Shown here piece after piece: positions 36,140-49,079 of a DNA stretch of 64,000 nucleotides (its first letter is position 1; every line of letters starts with the position of its first letter). The translations under genes were made by a program, and so were the position numbers. The stretch comes from Pholiota molesta (taxonomy: Eukaryota; Basidiomycota; Agaricomycetes; Agaricales; Strophariaceae), in NCBI GenBank assembly GCA_014925825.1, contig JACGCK010000042.1:124001-188000 (forward strand), written 5' to 3'. Below the pieces are notes generated by a model, which saw nothing but the letters and a program-made list of their open reading frames with translations, ran no database searches and was not told the DNA's origin.

Positions 36140-37215
36140 TCAGAGCCTCGTATGCCGTTGACTCGTCATCGTCTGCGCCATTCCGATGCCTGGAAGCCGT
36201 GCAGGGCTTCTGGAGTACCGATACTGGTTCAGGGAGTCTCTGGAGAACGCCGGCGCAGGGGCTATTTTATCATAAGATCAGCACCTCCAATATTTGGTAT
36301 ACCGTATACAGCGCACTGACCATAGAGCTCAGGTAACATATCTCGTCGGGGCGCCCTCTCTTCGGCGTCTGCGGGCCAGCACCAGGAAGTGGAACTCGTA
36401 TCGGGTCCCGCAGGAGATTGTCGTCAATGTCATCAAAGTTGGCTGTAAAGGTGTGGGTGTACGACGCGGTATGCGATTGGAAGACATCATCAGCCTGAGG
36501 GTACGGTATTTATTGCTCAAGGGCTTAAGAAAAAGAAATAAGTGGATGGTTAAGGCGACGAGATGCAGCGCTAAAGCGGTTCTTTTATAGTAGTTCAGAA
36601 CCCATAAATTCTCCAGATATCCAGATTCCATTATTTTCGGTACGAACATTGGACCGAAGATCCTCATCGATTGTATTTACATTTTCGCAGCCACCAACAC
36701 TAAAAACCGCACTTTGCACAGGCTACTTTCTTTGCCAATATGTCGAACAATGCAAAGTTCACAGCACTGAGTGTCATGGGACACAAGCTCTTTGTCAGTA
36801 CGAGCGGGACCAGGAAAAAAAAACAGCTCCCGGAGTAAGGACAGAGGTGAGCAGTCCCAAATCAGTGTTCCTCCAATCTAGATCTAGATGCACTCCTGCA
36901 AGTGCAAGCGTAACCGAGGCATGATAGAATCTTCGATAGTGGATACATCTTGTACCCTACCCACTCCTCTACAATTAATAATCGCTCGAAACGCCCATTT
37001 CTCTACGCAGCTTAGAATCAACATTCCAATTTCGTGTCGTAAAACAATAAGGATCGATGGACGGAAGCAATGAAAGTGCTCCCAAGAACGCGATCATCAC
37101 CTCCACAGAACTCGGACGGATACGCTAATCTATATCGATTATCACTTACGCGTCTTTTGCAGATCTGATAACACATTGCTTCTGAGTGGGGCGCCATTGT
37201 TCCTCTGAGTGGCAC
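36140..37215 (-). pseudogene. Family E locus, copy 1
   Basis: On the minus strand a block near 36,420 reads HTASYTHTFTANFDDID, matching HTASRTFHIYVHFDDID at 40,190 in copy 2. Upstream frames carry stops, and a frame at 37,018-37,215 resembles one at 40,775-40,966 (GTM..HS). It is probably a decayed member of an unidentified family. Confidence 0.35.
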
Positions 37216-37369
37216 CCAATATGATCTCTACGAAGGCCACCGCTTACCCACCGCATCGAAAGAATTCAAACGAAACGCGAAGTTCAGAATGGTAGTATTG
37301 CCGGCGGACGACATACCTCGTTTTTCGCAATGTGACACGCAGCTATCACTCGTAACCTCACGGCATCAT

Positions 37370-39640
37370 ATTTCAGTACGCGTAAAGAATGGAAGAAGTT
37401 GCCATTCTCACAAAATGATTGCGAATGGATACGGGGATCCGACATGCAGGCGTGACCCATATCACGGATAAGAAATCATTTATTGTGGATGGGAACTTGA
37501 AAATCGTTGACTCAGTCTCTACTTCTCCATTTGCGCAGGACGGACGCTCTGAAGCGCTCGCTTGCCAGCAGAATTGGAAGCAGATGTCATTGCATAGCAC
37601 GGACTCCGGAGCGGACAAGATAGCCGTCCGCTGCGATGATCGCGGTGGTACTGACATGAATGACGCAGTTCGCAAGCGCTGATACCGACGTCATCACTTC
37701 TCCATGCCCAGACCAACCGCAATACCAACGACAGAGCGCACGTCTTTCCAGCGTAACATACTGGGAATGTGCGGCCACCTGCTGGCACATAATCGTGATA
37801 GAACAACGCCAAGATGATGGAATACGGAATGCAGACGACGTGTCGGAATGTCCATATCGCGTAAGGGCGTGCTTCGCCAGGCTATCCTGAGGAAACTGCG
37901 GGAGATCGGCGCCTTATGACCTCAAATTGCATAGGGAGAGAAACAAGGACGAGGAGAATCAATGACGGCCAAAGAGCACCATGTATCATGCATGCGCCAG
38001 AGGGAGAGGGCGAGCAGAACTGGGAGGGCGTGATGGTCAGAGCTCGTGTTCGAAGTGCGGTTACGGCAGTGTATATGCGATAAGTTCGATACCGTCCTTC
38101 AGACCTGGAGAAGGATGGCTGCGATGACGACCAGGAGGAGGCAAGATTGGGAGCGTTGGTGATGATGACAGCACCTGTAACGGCCATGAGCAAGAGTGTG
38201 AGCGAAGCATTAGATATGACAGCAGCAGCAGAAATCTCCGGCTCACCAGTCCCACGATACCATGCCTCCCCTGTCTCGCAGACGACCTCCTAGTCAGAGG
38301 TTATCGCGCCTATCTGAATCCTCGCTCTCTACATCCGTCGAACGTTGTGATATGATCGATGATCGGCCGTTTACGTGGCAATTCGCAGTCTACCTCCGTG
38401 GATGCGAGGTGCCTGCTGAGGGCATAGAGATATACGGACACGGCCAGGTGATGGGTGCGGTACTGTGGGGGATAATTGGAGGTGGACGAGGCCCGGCATT
38501 TGCGTAGATGCGACGCGAAGAGACGATGGAAGAAGGACCTGTATCTAGAAGCGCCAACCGAATCCTTGCATGATAGGCGGGCACGAACAAGCGACGAGAC
38601 ATGTGCATGTGCATGTGCATGGACACCCAGCGCTTGCGGAACAGACCACGGGAGAGTTCAGGAAAGCGAGAGGCATAGTGAGCAGACAGTGCGTCCATCG
38701 GATCACCGCGGCCCGAGCTTCCCATTCTCACGATGCAGTTGTGCGCCCGGACCATGCACCTGAACTTGGATCCCACCACGACCTGCTCTCCATGCTGATT
38801 CTATCCGGACAGATCGTTGTAGGACGGCTGTCCGGCTCTTCTTCCTATCTTTCGACAAGACTCCTGCAGGAGAATCGACATGCAAGCGCCATCTGGACCG
38901 TATATCCCTGGTGTGTCTTTCGCAAGTCTTTCGGCCTCCCTTCGTCCCCTTCATTTCCTTCCCTGGGCCCAGTTCTTCTCAACTATGGACTTTCTCCATT
39001 TCTGTTCCCGTGATTCAATTCAGGCTGTCCCTACATTGGCTCAACGAGGTCCATCAACGGAGGCATACACATGACACGGTGTCCAAAGGAGAGTCCGCAT
39101 TCTCCCCAGCGACGTCCACCGGAGTGCGTGGCAGTCTTTGCTACCTCCAGTGGCCGTGTCGATCAGCCGAGCCCGCCGGTTTCTAGATGAGACCTCCTCT
39201 CTGTCCTTTGTGGTGGTTAGATCACGTCAGTCTGTGAGCGTTCGGGGGAGCTGTTTGTGGTTGGGCGATGTCATATTTCCCCTGGCTGCTGTTCTGATGC
39301 GGATGGCGTATGGGATTTGTCACCACAGATCATCATCTTCTCCGCTCATTATTTAAATCGGGGACACCGTTGCGCCTTTGCTACGACGTTGTACCGTTCG
39401 CGTGCTCTATCCTTCCTCTGAAGGAAGTACTCGCCGTGGCCCACCAGAATCCCCGCCGTGGTGGCGTACTTCCCAGACCAACCGCAGCGATTCCAGAGAT
39501 TCAGTCTGTGGCTCACGCACCTCGCTACCGCATGCGGGCTAGAGGACGGATAGCGGCTTACAAACGCTCCGATACACGGTCCGCGCGTCGTCCCTGAGCA
39601 CGCTGGGCGGTGCCTCTGTTCCACCGCTACGTCCGAGCCC
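37370..39640 (-). pseudogene. Family D locus, copy 3
   Basis: The conserved splice block lies at about 38,130-38,260 (exon text GAVIITNAPNLASSW). The block containing CCGCGGCCCGAG lies at 38,703-38,790. Homology to copies 1 and 2 comes in short pieces separated by unrelated lengths, consistent with conserved exons and diverged introns or with decay. Confidence 0.35.
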
Positions 39641-39899
39641 TGGTGCTGCTGCCTGCGGCGTAGGAGCGACCCCTGGCGGTGCGTCTAGTGGTAGTGCCGG
39701 GGTTGTCATTGTGATTAACAATCTAATTATAGGAGTCCACTGAAGTACGCTTTCCTGGCTCTGGCGCCGCGCTCAAGTGCCATCGTGGCTTGATAACAAG
39801 TTGAAGGAAACCTCCATTCGCCGGGAAGTAACAGTGGAGAAACATCCCGATAGGACCGCGCGATGTCGACTATCTGGCCGATGGGCGTGTCCATCCAAT

Positions 39900-40960
39900 A
39901 CTCGTCGCTCTCATGAGAGAAGCGATGGCTTGTAGAATCGTCCCTTGCAGTTATGTTGTGATATGACGACATCTCTTGAGAGGATCTGTCCACCTGGAAG
40001 TCCTCGGCAGGACGTAGGGAGATGGGGGGTGGGCGCTAGTGCGGCGTCTCAGGGGGACGGCCTTCATGGAAGTCGGTCGGCGTCAGCTCAGCATAAACGT
40101 GAAGCACGGACTGCGTACATCGTGCACTGGGCTTAGGTGCCGGTCGCGTTCTACCAAGCACCCTACGACCCGTTTGAAGAACTCGTCAATGTCATCAAAG
40201 TGGACGTAGATGTGGAAGGTACGCGACGCGGTATGCAATCGAAGGACGGCATTGGGTGCGGTAACGTTCTGGGGACAGGAGAATCGATGAATGAACAAGA
40301 CGATGCGGCCTCTAGCGACGAAGCAGGGGCCGTTTATAGTGATTTCATATCCTTCCAAACATTAATTGTCATTTTTCTTCTTCTACGCATACCAGAGTGA
40401 CGTTGCTCTGAGAGTAAGTAATTTATAAAATTGTATCGATCAACATCGAATTCCACATTTGCGCCGTCTATTGGGCAACAAGACAGCACTATGTACAGGC
40501 TATTTCGTTCCGAATTCAAAAACGTCGAACAATGCAAGTAAGTATACACAACCGAATGCGCCCAGACACGGGGGAAGCCCCCGGATCATGTTACCTCAAA
40601 TCGCGATGAGCTCAAAGGCTCGCGCACCATCGCCTATCTTATCTCAATGGCAGAACGATCGACACGTAGATCAAACGATATCCGGAGTGCGCGCGACTCT
40701 CAGATGACGAAAACGCACCTTTTCAACGGAAGAACAAAGAAAGAACAATAGAAAAAACTCAAGCACGGGGAACGTCAAACCAGAGCGCTGCGGCCTGCCC
40801 CCAGTGTACGCGGACCGACACACCGATCCATATCGATGGCGTATCTTCTGAAGATCTTAGGATATGCCTCTTTCGAATGACGGAGCATTGTTCCTTGGAG
40901 TGGCCCTCCCGAGAATCGCGAATGAACAGAGTTATTAGCAGGGAATTGCTTATGCGCGGT
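39900..40960 (-). CDS. Family E locus, copy 2 (partial, unidentified)
   Basis: The minus frame 40,083-40,358 (91 residues) is open and contains the shared HTAS..FDDID stretch. A second open piece lies at 40,775-40,966. Exon joins could not be fixed and no function can be given. Confidence 0.3.
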
Positions 40961-41077
40961 AATCATACTTCAGCATGCTCCTCAGCTCACCTATTCCTCA
41001 GCCCTATAAATCGCCTATCCCTTGGATGGCATATTTTTTATAATGACTCGATGATATGTAATGGTATTCAAATAGTC

Positions 41078-41780
41078 CTACATGTTATCTAGACATCCCA
41101 ACATGACTGCTCCTATAACCACCATCCAACTCGCAGCCCCGGCAGAGGCGATCAATGCAGAGGATAATTTCTGTGACAGGGCCGCCGTAGGCGCTGTGGT
41201 CGAGGTAAGGCCACTGGGTATCGAAGCCAGCGTAGTCACTGAAACCGGCGCGACAGGCGGGACGGAGACCGAATTTGGCCCCGCGAAGTTGCCTCTAATA
41301 TAGTCCGCTGTGTATGTCGTGTTGTCGCTCCCCACCGCCTGCAAGTCGATCGTCAGTGAGCGCCCGGAATCCACGATGCTGCCGACGTAGTAGGCATAGC
41401 CGCCGACGAGCACGCCGGTCTTGTTGTGCTGCAGTGGAACGGTGTAGTTTAGCGCGTTGGGGTAGGTGTCGGAGGTGTAGCCGAGCATTGTTGCATTGGT
41501 GATGTTGATATCAATGCGGATCTATTCGTAGCAGCGTCAGTTATTGTATACCAGTGCTGTGATAATATCTCGCGCAGAAGACGTACCCCAGTCACAAAGG
41601 TGTCAAAATTCGTCATGTCGAAGGCAAGGGCATCCAACGCGCTGGCCTAGATGAACGCAGGTAAATCGATACTCCGCAGGACCTCGACAAAATGCCCGCA
41701 TGTCATGAACTGGTCATCTTCGCCGAAATGAAGCCCTGCAGACGGAGATTCTCTACGTGTATGTGAGCTTGTGTCTAGTG
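41078..41780 (-). pseudogene. Internally deleted peroxidase, copy C
   Basis: The last exon (41078-41521) is intact and, unlike copies A and B, continues past TSTTAPTA into a hydrophobic tail (ASWMVVIGAVMLGCLDN) suited to a membrane or GPI anchor. The preceding exon (from 41587) fuses text of peroxidase exon 4 (MTNFD) directly to the end of exon 7 (FVTG), so exons 5-7 are deleted. An in-frame stop (TAG) lies just upstream. It is the segment B counterpart of the remnant at 420-609. Confidence 0.8.
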
Positions 41781-41799
41781 ATGATGCGAATCGCGGCGC

Positions 41800-42361
41800 T
41801 CACTTAACGATGCTCGTATTCCATGACACTGCCCTCCTCTCCGACGCGAGAACTGAAATCCAACAAGGCCCATTGAAAGCTGGTGGTTTTCTAGATTCTT
41901 CCAGTTCGCGGTACGTCGTTGGCAATCCGTCCTTTAGTTCCTCGCGGAGTAATTCAGGGAAGGGCGAAGCGTTCGCAGTGATTCCTCTTTGTGCGTCTGG
42001 GGTCGCTAGTCCCCGGGAGTCGACATTTGCAACCGATTCAATACCAGGACCCAACGCGCAACCCAGGACGTATAGGCAGAGCCGGGATTCACTCCCATCG
42101 TGCTCTTTTGGACGGCTCCCACAGTGTCAAAACAGTGGGTCGCGCTACTCTACTCAAGTATCTTGTTCAGAACGCCACCGGTTCAAAATAAAGAGCTGTA
42201 AGGGCCTGGCCAAGGTGAGGGCGGCCTTGGTATCACCCGCGGCGATGGTGACTACGATCCCGATGGGCAGAGTTTGTCAGTATAGAATAAGTAACATAGG
42301 TCCAGTAAGCACACTCACCAACTCTCCTGTTCCTCAGTCTCGCAAATTCCCTGTCCCCTAA
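41800..42361 (-). pseudogene. Decayed counterpart of the 610-1182 hypothetical gene
   Basis: It retains NVDSRGLATPDAQRGITANA and the Arg/Glu-rich following part in an 84-codon frame (41,800-42,054). The N-terminal membrane-segment coding region has stops and indels relative to segment A. Confidence 0.55.
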
Positions 42362-43655
42362 ACAGTCACCATCCCATAGGACATCGCGTCTGCCTTTCTT
42401 GCATTGGACGGCGTGTTAGAGATAGATCGAGGCTACGCGTAGGCGCCACTGAGCGCTGGGCGTGCGCTGAGTTCTATAGCAGGGGCTCTGATGTGGTTTT
42501 GCGAACGTGGAGGTCAAGAGGAAGGGTAACAAGTCGGCAAGTTACGTTGAGTCGTCGGATTTTGGCGGGCCGAAGATTAATCACACGCCCTCTTGCTCTC
42601 CTCGCCACTGCTCTGCTGCTTGTTACATCCCAACTTCCACTCTCCAGCTCCTTGCACGAATGAAACTAGAAAAAGATAGGTTGAGCGAAATTATTTGCCG
42701 TAGTCTACATTCCTGGAGAACCTGTCCAAGGTGCGTATTGTGTCCGCCGTTTAGCTTTATGTTTGCTGGCTGAACAACATCACCGATCACACTACTAGTC
42801 CTCCGCACATCCATCCCAATCGTCGGCCGACCACTCCACCCCATGCTCTTCTACCAAGGGTTGAAATCGTTTATCTGAGTGTCGTTTAGGCATAGATATT
42901 TCGGAACACTGCTGTCAGTGTTTCCCAACAATCTCAACATATACAAAGTGCGCTTCGTACAAACGTTCCCTAAATGGGCGAACGAGCAATGCGAGCCACA
43001 TGAGAGATCCTTGTTCCCGGATCTGTCTTTGCGATCGATGCCTTGGTACATAGAGGTATGTCTGATTATCCTCCGCGTAATGCGGGACCGGGCGCGCGCG
43101 AATTCTATAAAGGGAACAACGAGGAAACCAGGCAAAAACGAGGACATGATTCAGATGACATCTTAACAAGTGGAATAAGATGTCTTCCTCCGGCAGTTTG
43201 GTCTCAACCTCCCATGTACGCAATGATCAATCCGAGTAAAGCTACTTAGTAACTTCAGCAGGGATGTCTATGGGAGATAGTGAGTCGAGAGGTGGATGGG
43301 GGCGCTCTGGCTGAAGGTTTGGACGAACGTGGACTCGGATAGAGTTCGACGCCAGGGTCGGTGAAAGATGTCGATGATGGTTTTATTGGCAACAGATTGG
43401 CACTCGGCTCCCGCTATCAGTGTCACCCATTGATCACCGTAGGCAGATAATGGTGGCGCCCTACAATACAAGCGAACGAAGCCCTTCCATGAGTGTAATG
43501 TCATTTGTACCCTCATTTACCACCTTCATACTTATCGTGAACACCTTGATATGGTTTCAATTTGAGCACCTAGCGATACTTAATCCTATGTCGCGGGAGG
43601 ATTTGTCGCGTAAAGTCAATACAATGCTCTGAATGTCACGGCCATGCTTTTTTGG
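42362..43655. other. No gene recognised; duplicate of 1,195-2,525
   Basis: It is closely similar to segment A with scattered indels. No frame stays open in both copies. Confidence 0.4.
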
Positions 43656-43659
43656 TGAG

Positions 43660-44528
43660 AGGAAAATGAGATTTAATTTAGACTGCGTTCAAATTGACAG
43701 TTTACGACACGTACGACACACATTTCGGCATTGCAAGTCTAATTGTGATCAAATATCTGCCCAAAATGCCACCATTTATGTGGGTTTCATGGCCACATAC
43801 ACAGCACGCCCAAAGGCCATGTTATCTTCCACGGTGAGCATGCCATTTCCGCACCGCTGGTTTCACTGATTAGTACGTCGTGGAAGCGGTTTCATTCACC
43901 TACCCATGTTCTTTTTTGTCAAGCTACATGTTCGAGACAATCGACGATTTGGGTAGCGTTGAAAGCGATCCAATTAGTCTCGAATTATTGCACGCGTTCC
44001 TTGCAAAAGGACTCTGAAAGACTCCACGGAAATGGGGGGTGGGAGTCTTTATCTCCATCCTGAAAAGGCGACGTTTCGCCTATTGTTTGGGTTGTCTGGC
44101 CTCGTTTTCTGGCGCATCCAATTGACCCACAAAGGCCCTGCAAGGATACCTCTATTTTCACTGTTAAGGGTGCGATCCGGGAATCTGCCGGCTCCAATTT
44201 AGGTGAATAGTAGTGCGACCTGTCAGCGTTCTTCCAAAAATCTGATTGATCTTGATCTTGCGTCTATTTTGGCCCACTCCAAGCAAGCGAGAGCCTTAAC
44301 AAGAAATTGAACGCTTCCTGAACAATCTCGAGTCATTGACGCCGCGAAGCAGGAGGGAGTGGGACGTGCGGGTGCACAGCATGTCATGGACAGGCGGCCT
44401 GACATGAGGCTGTTGAGATATAAGGGCAGACTTGTTGCCGAAACTCGTTATTCCTCGCCCCTTGTATTCTCGTTACTACGAAGCTACCTGAACAAATCGA
44501 AGCTATCAGATCATCATACGCCCAGAAT
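43660..44528 (+). promoter_or_regulatory. Conserved upstream region of P4
   Basis: It matches 2,530-3,381 throughout and carries ATATAAGG at 44,418-44,425, 111 bp before the P4 start, the same spacing as in P1. Confidence 0.55.
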
Positions 44529-47472
44529 ATGTCGTTCCAAAACCAGTACAACTCCTATGGCTTCCTGCCCCTAATCCGTGAGTACATATTGTCAGTACGC
44601 TTGCATGTGTAGGAGATTGACATGATTATCGATGTAGCTTATTACTCGTCCAAAACTTCTCAGTCGTATTATGACGACGGGAGTTCATCGTCATCCGGCA
44701 GTCCAAGCCTAGGCTTGGTAACTCCCCCGGAAGGTATGTTATCTCTCATTGCAAGGCGGTCATATACAATTCATTGACGGTGAACCAATTTCGTGCAGGC
44801 CCACTTCCGCACTTCATGAGACCGAGTCAAACGGAAGAGAACTATGACTATTACTCACCATTCCCTTCGACAGAGCCCGGGGATTTCCAATACTTCGCGC
44901 CCTCGGGGACAGGTACGCGATAACATGTATAGGTAGAGAACATTGCTTACTCTCTGCTTTGATGGAATAGGATCGGCGGTCCATGCGTACGACTTCGTTC
45001 CGGCCCTTGACTTCATGCACGACAAGGGGGAAGCAGGGGCGATCTTTACCCCGCTAACTAATTGTGAGCCTATTGAATAACTTTCGTCGTTCAAATACGA
45101 ACTAAGCTCCCTCTACAGTAGCATATCCTCCGGCTTCCCCTTATTGCTCTAACTCTCTGGCCAACAAAGAAGGGTTCATTACATACTATGGAAACCCCCA
45201 TCAAGCAGACGGTGTAGGGAGCATACGCCACACATACCCCCAAAACGTCGTTGGTAAGTTAATCATTGAAACGATAGTCCGATTGACGCTAATTAAATTG
45301 CAGAAGAACGGTACTTTGGAGAATCCGGGGCTCGTCAACCCGATGCATTTTCTGAGACAGGTACGTGACAACATTGTACGGATAAAGGACACGGCTGACT
45401 CTCTCCCTCTTCCTGTATGGAATAGGATCGGCGACGTACAACGTCGATCCGCTTCTTGACTTCGCGCAGGAGAAGCAGGAAGCGGGGCTCGCCATCGTCC
45501 GGCCAGTAGGCCGCAAGTCGATGAGAAAATCGTCATTGTTTGAGTGCGGACTCACGTCTACTACGGCACCACATCCTCCAGCGGCCCCACAGTACGCGTA
45601 CACCAACTACGATGGGGTGAACGAACCAACGGTCTACGAAGATCCATATGCGTTAGCAGGTACGGGACTGAGTCAAAAAATGATACATATTGCTCATCAT
45701 TCCCTTCGACAGGATCCGACGCTCATCGAAGCATCACGTCGACAGGTATGTGATAGCGTCGTACGAATAAAACGCATATCTGACTCTCTTCCTTGATGGC
45801 TTAGGATCGGCGGTGTACCACGTCGACCCGCGCTATGACGTCGCGCACGACCAGCGGCAAACGGGGATGCCCTTCGCCCCGCCAATCGGTGGTAAGCCTA
45901 TTAGGAAATTGACATTGTTCGAGTACCGACTCACTTCCACTACAGCACCACCAGGAGCCAATACGTACTACGGGAATCCGCATCAAGCAGACGATTCCGG
46001 GGGCATGAGCACCACCTACTCGACAAACGTTCCTTGTAAGTCAATTTATGCAGAATAAACAGAGTCGTGCTGATATAATTACAGATGAACAGTCCCGTAA
46101 ACCAGTCCCGCCAACTCCCTCATACGAGAGTGGGTTCACCCGGCACGACTCCGCGCAGGACATGCGGCAGATGGGGATGCCCTTCGCCCCGCAAAATGGT
46201 AGTAAGTCTATCAGGAAATTGACGTTGTTCGAGTACGTACTCACCTCCACTATAGCACCATGTCCTCCGGCTGCCCCGCAAGATTACTACCTCAACAACT
46301 ACGGGGTGAATAATACCTACAACGGGTACGCGCATCCAGTAGACGGTTTGGGGAGCGTGAGCCCCACCTACTCTGCAAACCTCGCTCGTAAGTCAACTTT
46401 TGCAGTGATAGATGGAGTACTTAATGCTAATATGATTATAGAGGACCACTCCGTTACAGAACCAGCATACGAGAGCGGGTACACCTCTCAAGCGACCTTG
46501 GCCCCGCAGACTGGTGGTGAGTCTATCGTTTAAGTGTGATTGTTGAAGTATGGACTCACCTCCACTATATTAGCATATCCTCCTCCTGCGCCAAATTATC
46601 CTTATCCCACGGCTAACGAAGATGGGGCCAATACATACCATCACCCACAGCAAGCAAATGGTTTCGGGAGCATGAGGCCCGCTCACTCCCAAAACACCGC
46701 TGGTAAGTCAATCGTTGCAATGATACGCAGATTGGCGTTGATTAATTTGCAGAAGAACGGTCCGTTACAGGACCAGGACGGTCAACTCCCTTTCACGAGA
46801 GGGGGTTGTCCGGACAAAATAAAAAATTTAATCATGCCGCCACAGCCGGAAAGCGAAAGCACTCCGGCAACGACAACGACGTCGTAGAGAATGACCATTC
46901 TCAATCGACAAAGGATCAAAGGTAAATTTCGTGATCAACCCTCTCTCGGTAAAGTCGTTCTGACATTTGGATATAGTAGAAAGAAGGCCAAGACTGCACC
47001 ATCAACGCAGGAAAAATGCGACGCGGCCAAGCCAGAGAAGAAAAAGAAATGCTCACCGCCGAAAAAACGCGTCCCCAATCTGTCCATTCCCTTCATCGAC
47101 AACACCCCAGGACCATCGACCATCTCGCCCAGAAACGGTATGTCGACCGACCCAAGGCATCACGGGCCGTCCCAGAGCGACCCATTTTCCAACAAGAAGG
47201 AGGACTACGAGCTATGGGACCCAATCCCTCATGTGCCGGACCTACCGAAGAGGAAAGGCAAGGACGGGGCCATCAAGATGATCCCCATCGCCTATAAGCG
47301 TCAAGAGGTCGATGACAAGCAGAAGAAAGAGAAACCAACTCACGAAAAGAGGGCAGCTGAGAATTGGAGCGACGGGTTGCGAATCAAACCAGAGTCATGC
47401 ACGCTAAGATGGAACAGGAATATTGACACAATCTCTCGGAGGCGAATGGCGGGAGTGCCAAGGGTAGTTTGA
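44529..47472 (+). CDS. Modular exon-array protein P4 (family P)
   Basis: Exons: 44529-44577, 44638-44733, 44799-44912, 44971-45063, 45119-45253, 45304-45360, 45426-45512, 45567-45659, 45713-45745, 45805-45891, 45946-46035, 46085-46198, 46256-46387, 46442-46516, 46574-46702, 46753-46921 and 46977-47472. The acceptor before 45567 is GG instead of AG, but the 54-nt interval 45513-45566 is open and in frame. The product is therefore 700 residues if that interval is retained, or 682 if it is somehow spliced. Relative to P1 there are two extra exons (46256-46387 and 46442-46516), adding 69 residues. Ser-rich N-terminus, Tyr/Pro modules, KKKKCSPPKKR cluster and basic tail are all kept. The function is unknown. 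Confidence 0.75.
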
Positions 47473-49079
47473 GGGTTTAGTGTATAGTATATATCGCGTT
47501 TTGTAAATTTCGTTTGCGTCGAAGATCAGGTTATTGATTTGAGCTTTATCGGATTGTGAGCGATATCAGGGCATCGTTGAAAGTGAGCGGGAAAATCGAT
47601 GGGCGTGTGACCGGCGGCGGGCCGTTTAAATTGATGCTATCACATTTCGTCGTCGACGACGTTCTCCTCGTATTTCATCGTCCGCTCTTTCCCTGCCCAC
47701 GTACCTTCAGCGTCTCCTCAAATAGCTCTTATATTCAAAGAGAATTCTATTCAGAAACAGAACACCCCAAAAAGCTGAGCTCTCGTCATCGCTATCAGCA
47801 CGTCCTCCGAGGAATGCGCCGTATCTTTACTCGCAATCAATCTTCTCCTTGTGGACCATAATACGTACACTGCGCACATACGACCAACCCTCTATGTGTC
47901 CTCTAGGAACTCATTGCAGTGGCAACAATTGCTGTCATGGGATCTCTACTGCTACTGAACTCAACATCGTGCACCAATCGTGCACCTCTTCTCCCAATCT
48001 TCTCCCGTCTTCCAAGAGCACTTTTCTTATACGATTTCATCGCATTCCGCTCGGCTGATAAGTCACTCAGGCAAAGAACGCGTAGCGAACGAGAAACTCG
48101 ACGCACTTGTGTAAGTTTTTCTTGAAGTTCCACCATTTATCTATTTCCGACTAGCTTCAACAAGGAATCAAGCACGTCTATCTATTCAACAAGATCAACA
48201 TTCTTATCTGTTTCTGCTGATGTACGATCCGTAAAACCTGAGCGCTGAACTGACACCCTTTGATTTGATTGATTCGTGCTCCCACCTCGATCCACAGTCA
48301 TGTAGAGCCGTACACTCCAAACGCGCACACATCACAATATATCAGAAATCCCAAGTATCGTTCATTTAGATCATTATCAGCAGCTTGTTGGCTTCTCAAC
48401 CTCTGTGATACCGCGTGTCGCACAGCCCTCCTAGTGCCGCATTGCTAACAGCGATGCATGGGATTGTTCTAGACCCACAGATCTGACATCCTAACCCTAA
48501 TGCCGCACGAGTTCTGCAACACACGAGGATAAAATCCGGACAGACTATTTTAGGTGGCGTTGTCTCCTGTGCGATAGAATCTACGTGTTTCGATTATTAC
48601 ATGACTCTTATATTCAAAACGCACACAGCGACTCTCGATCGATTCGGATTCCAATTCTATCATTCTCGGGATCTCTCCGTGCGGTCCATGCGGTAATCTC
48701 CCCGAGCTGTCTACATGGGCTACATCGGCCGTCGAATCCAATGCACGGGATAACGCCTTCGAAGTCAGTGGCCAAGAACCATGTAGGGAAATGATGTCGA
48801 ACATTAGAATCGCCTCCTACAATGCGATATTGAGTCAATCACACCACGAGCAGTAGCTCTGAGATGGTGCAGACTATGACAGCTGCTACCATATAAGCAG
48901 AGTCGCGCGGTTGCATCGTAGTCGAACCACCTCTCCGAGCGATTTTGCGATCACGTCGTTCCGGCTCAGCACGATTTTTCAATATCGAGGTTTTCAATAC
49001 GCGCGCACCCACAAATATATCGTGAGGAGGCCGGACACTGAGCCATCGAAGGCGGTAGATCGGAAAGTCAGGCGTCGTT
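47473..49079. other. Intergenic, no gene recognised
   Basis: It is the duplicate of 6,013-7,539, plus the segment-specific insert at 47,872-48,067. Confidence 0.4.
47872..48067. repeat. 196-bp insert specific to segment B
   Basis: Segment A reads GTACACTCAGGC. Segment B reads GTACACT, then about 192 bp, then CACTCAGGC, so CACT is duplicated at both edges. No terminal repeats or coding content are obvious. Insertion in B or deletion in A are both possible. Confidence 0.55.
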
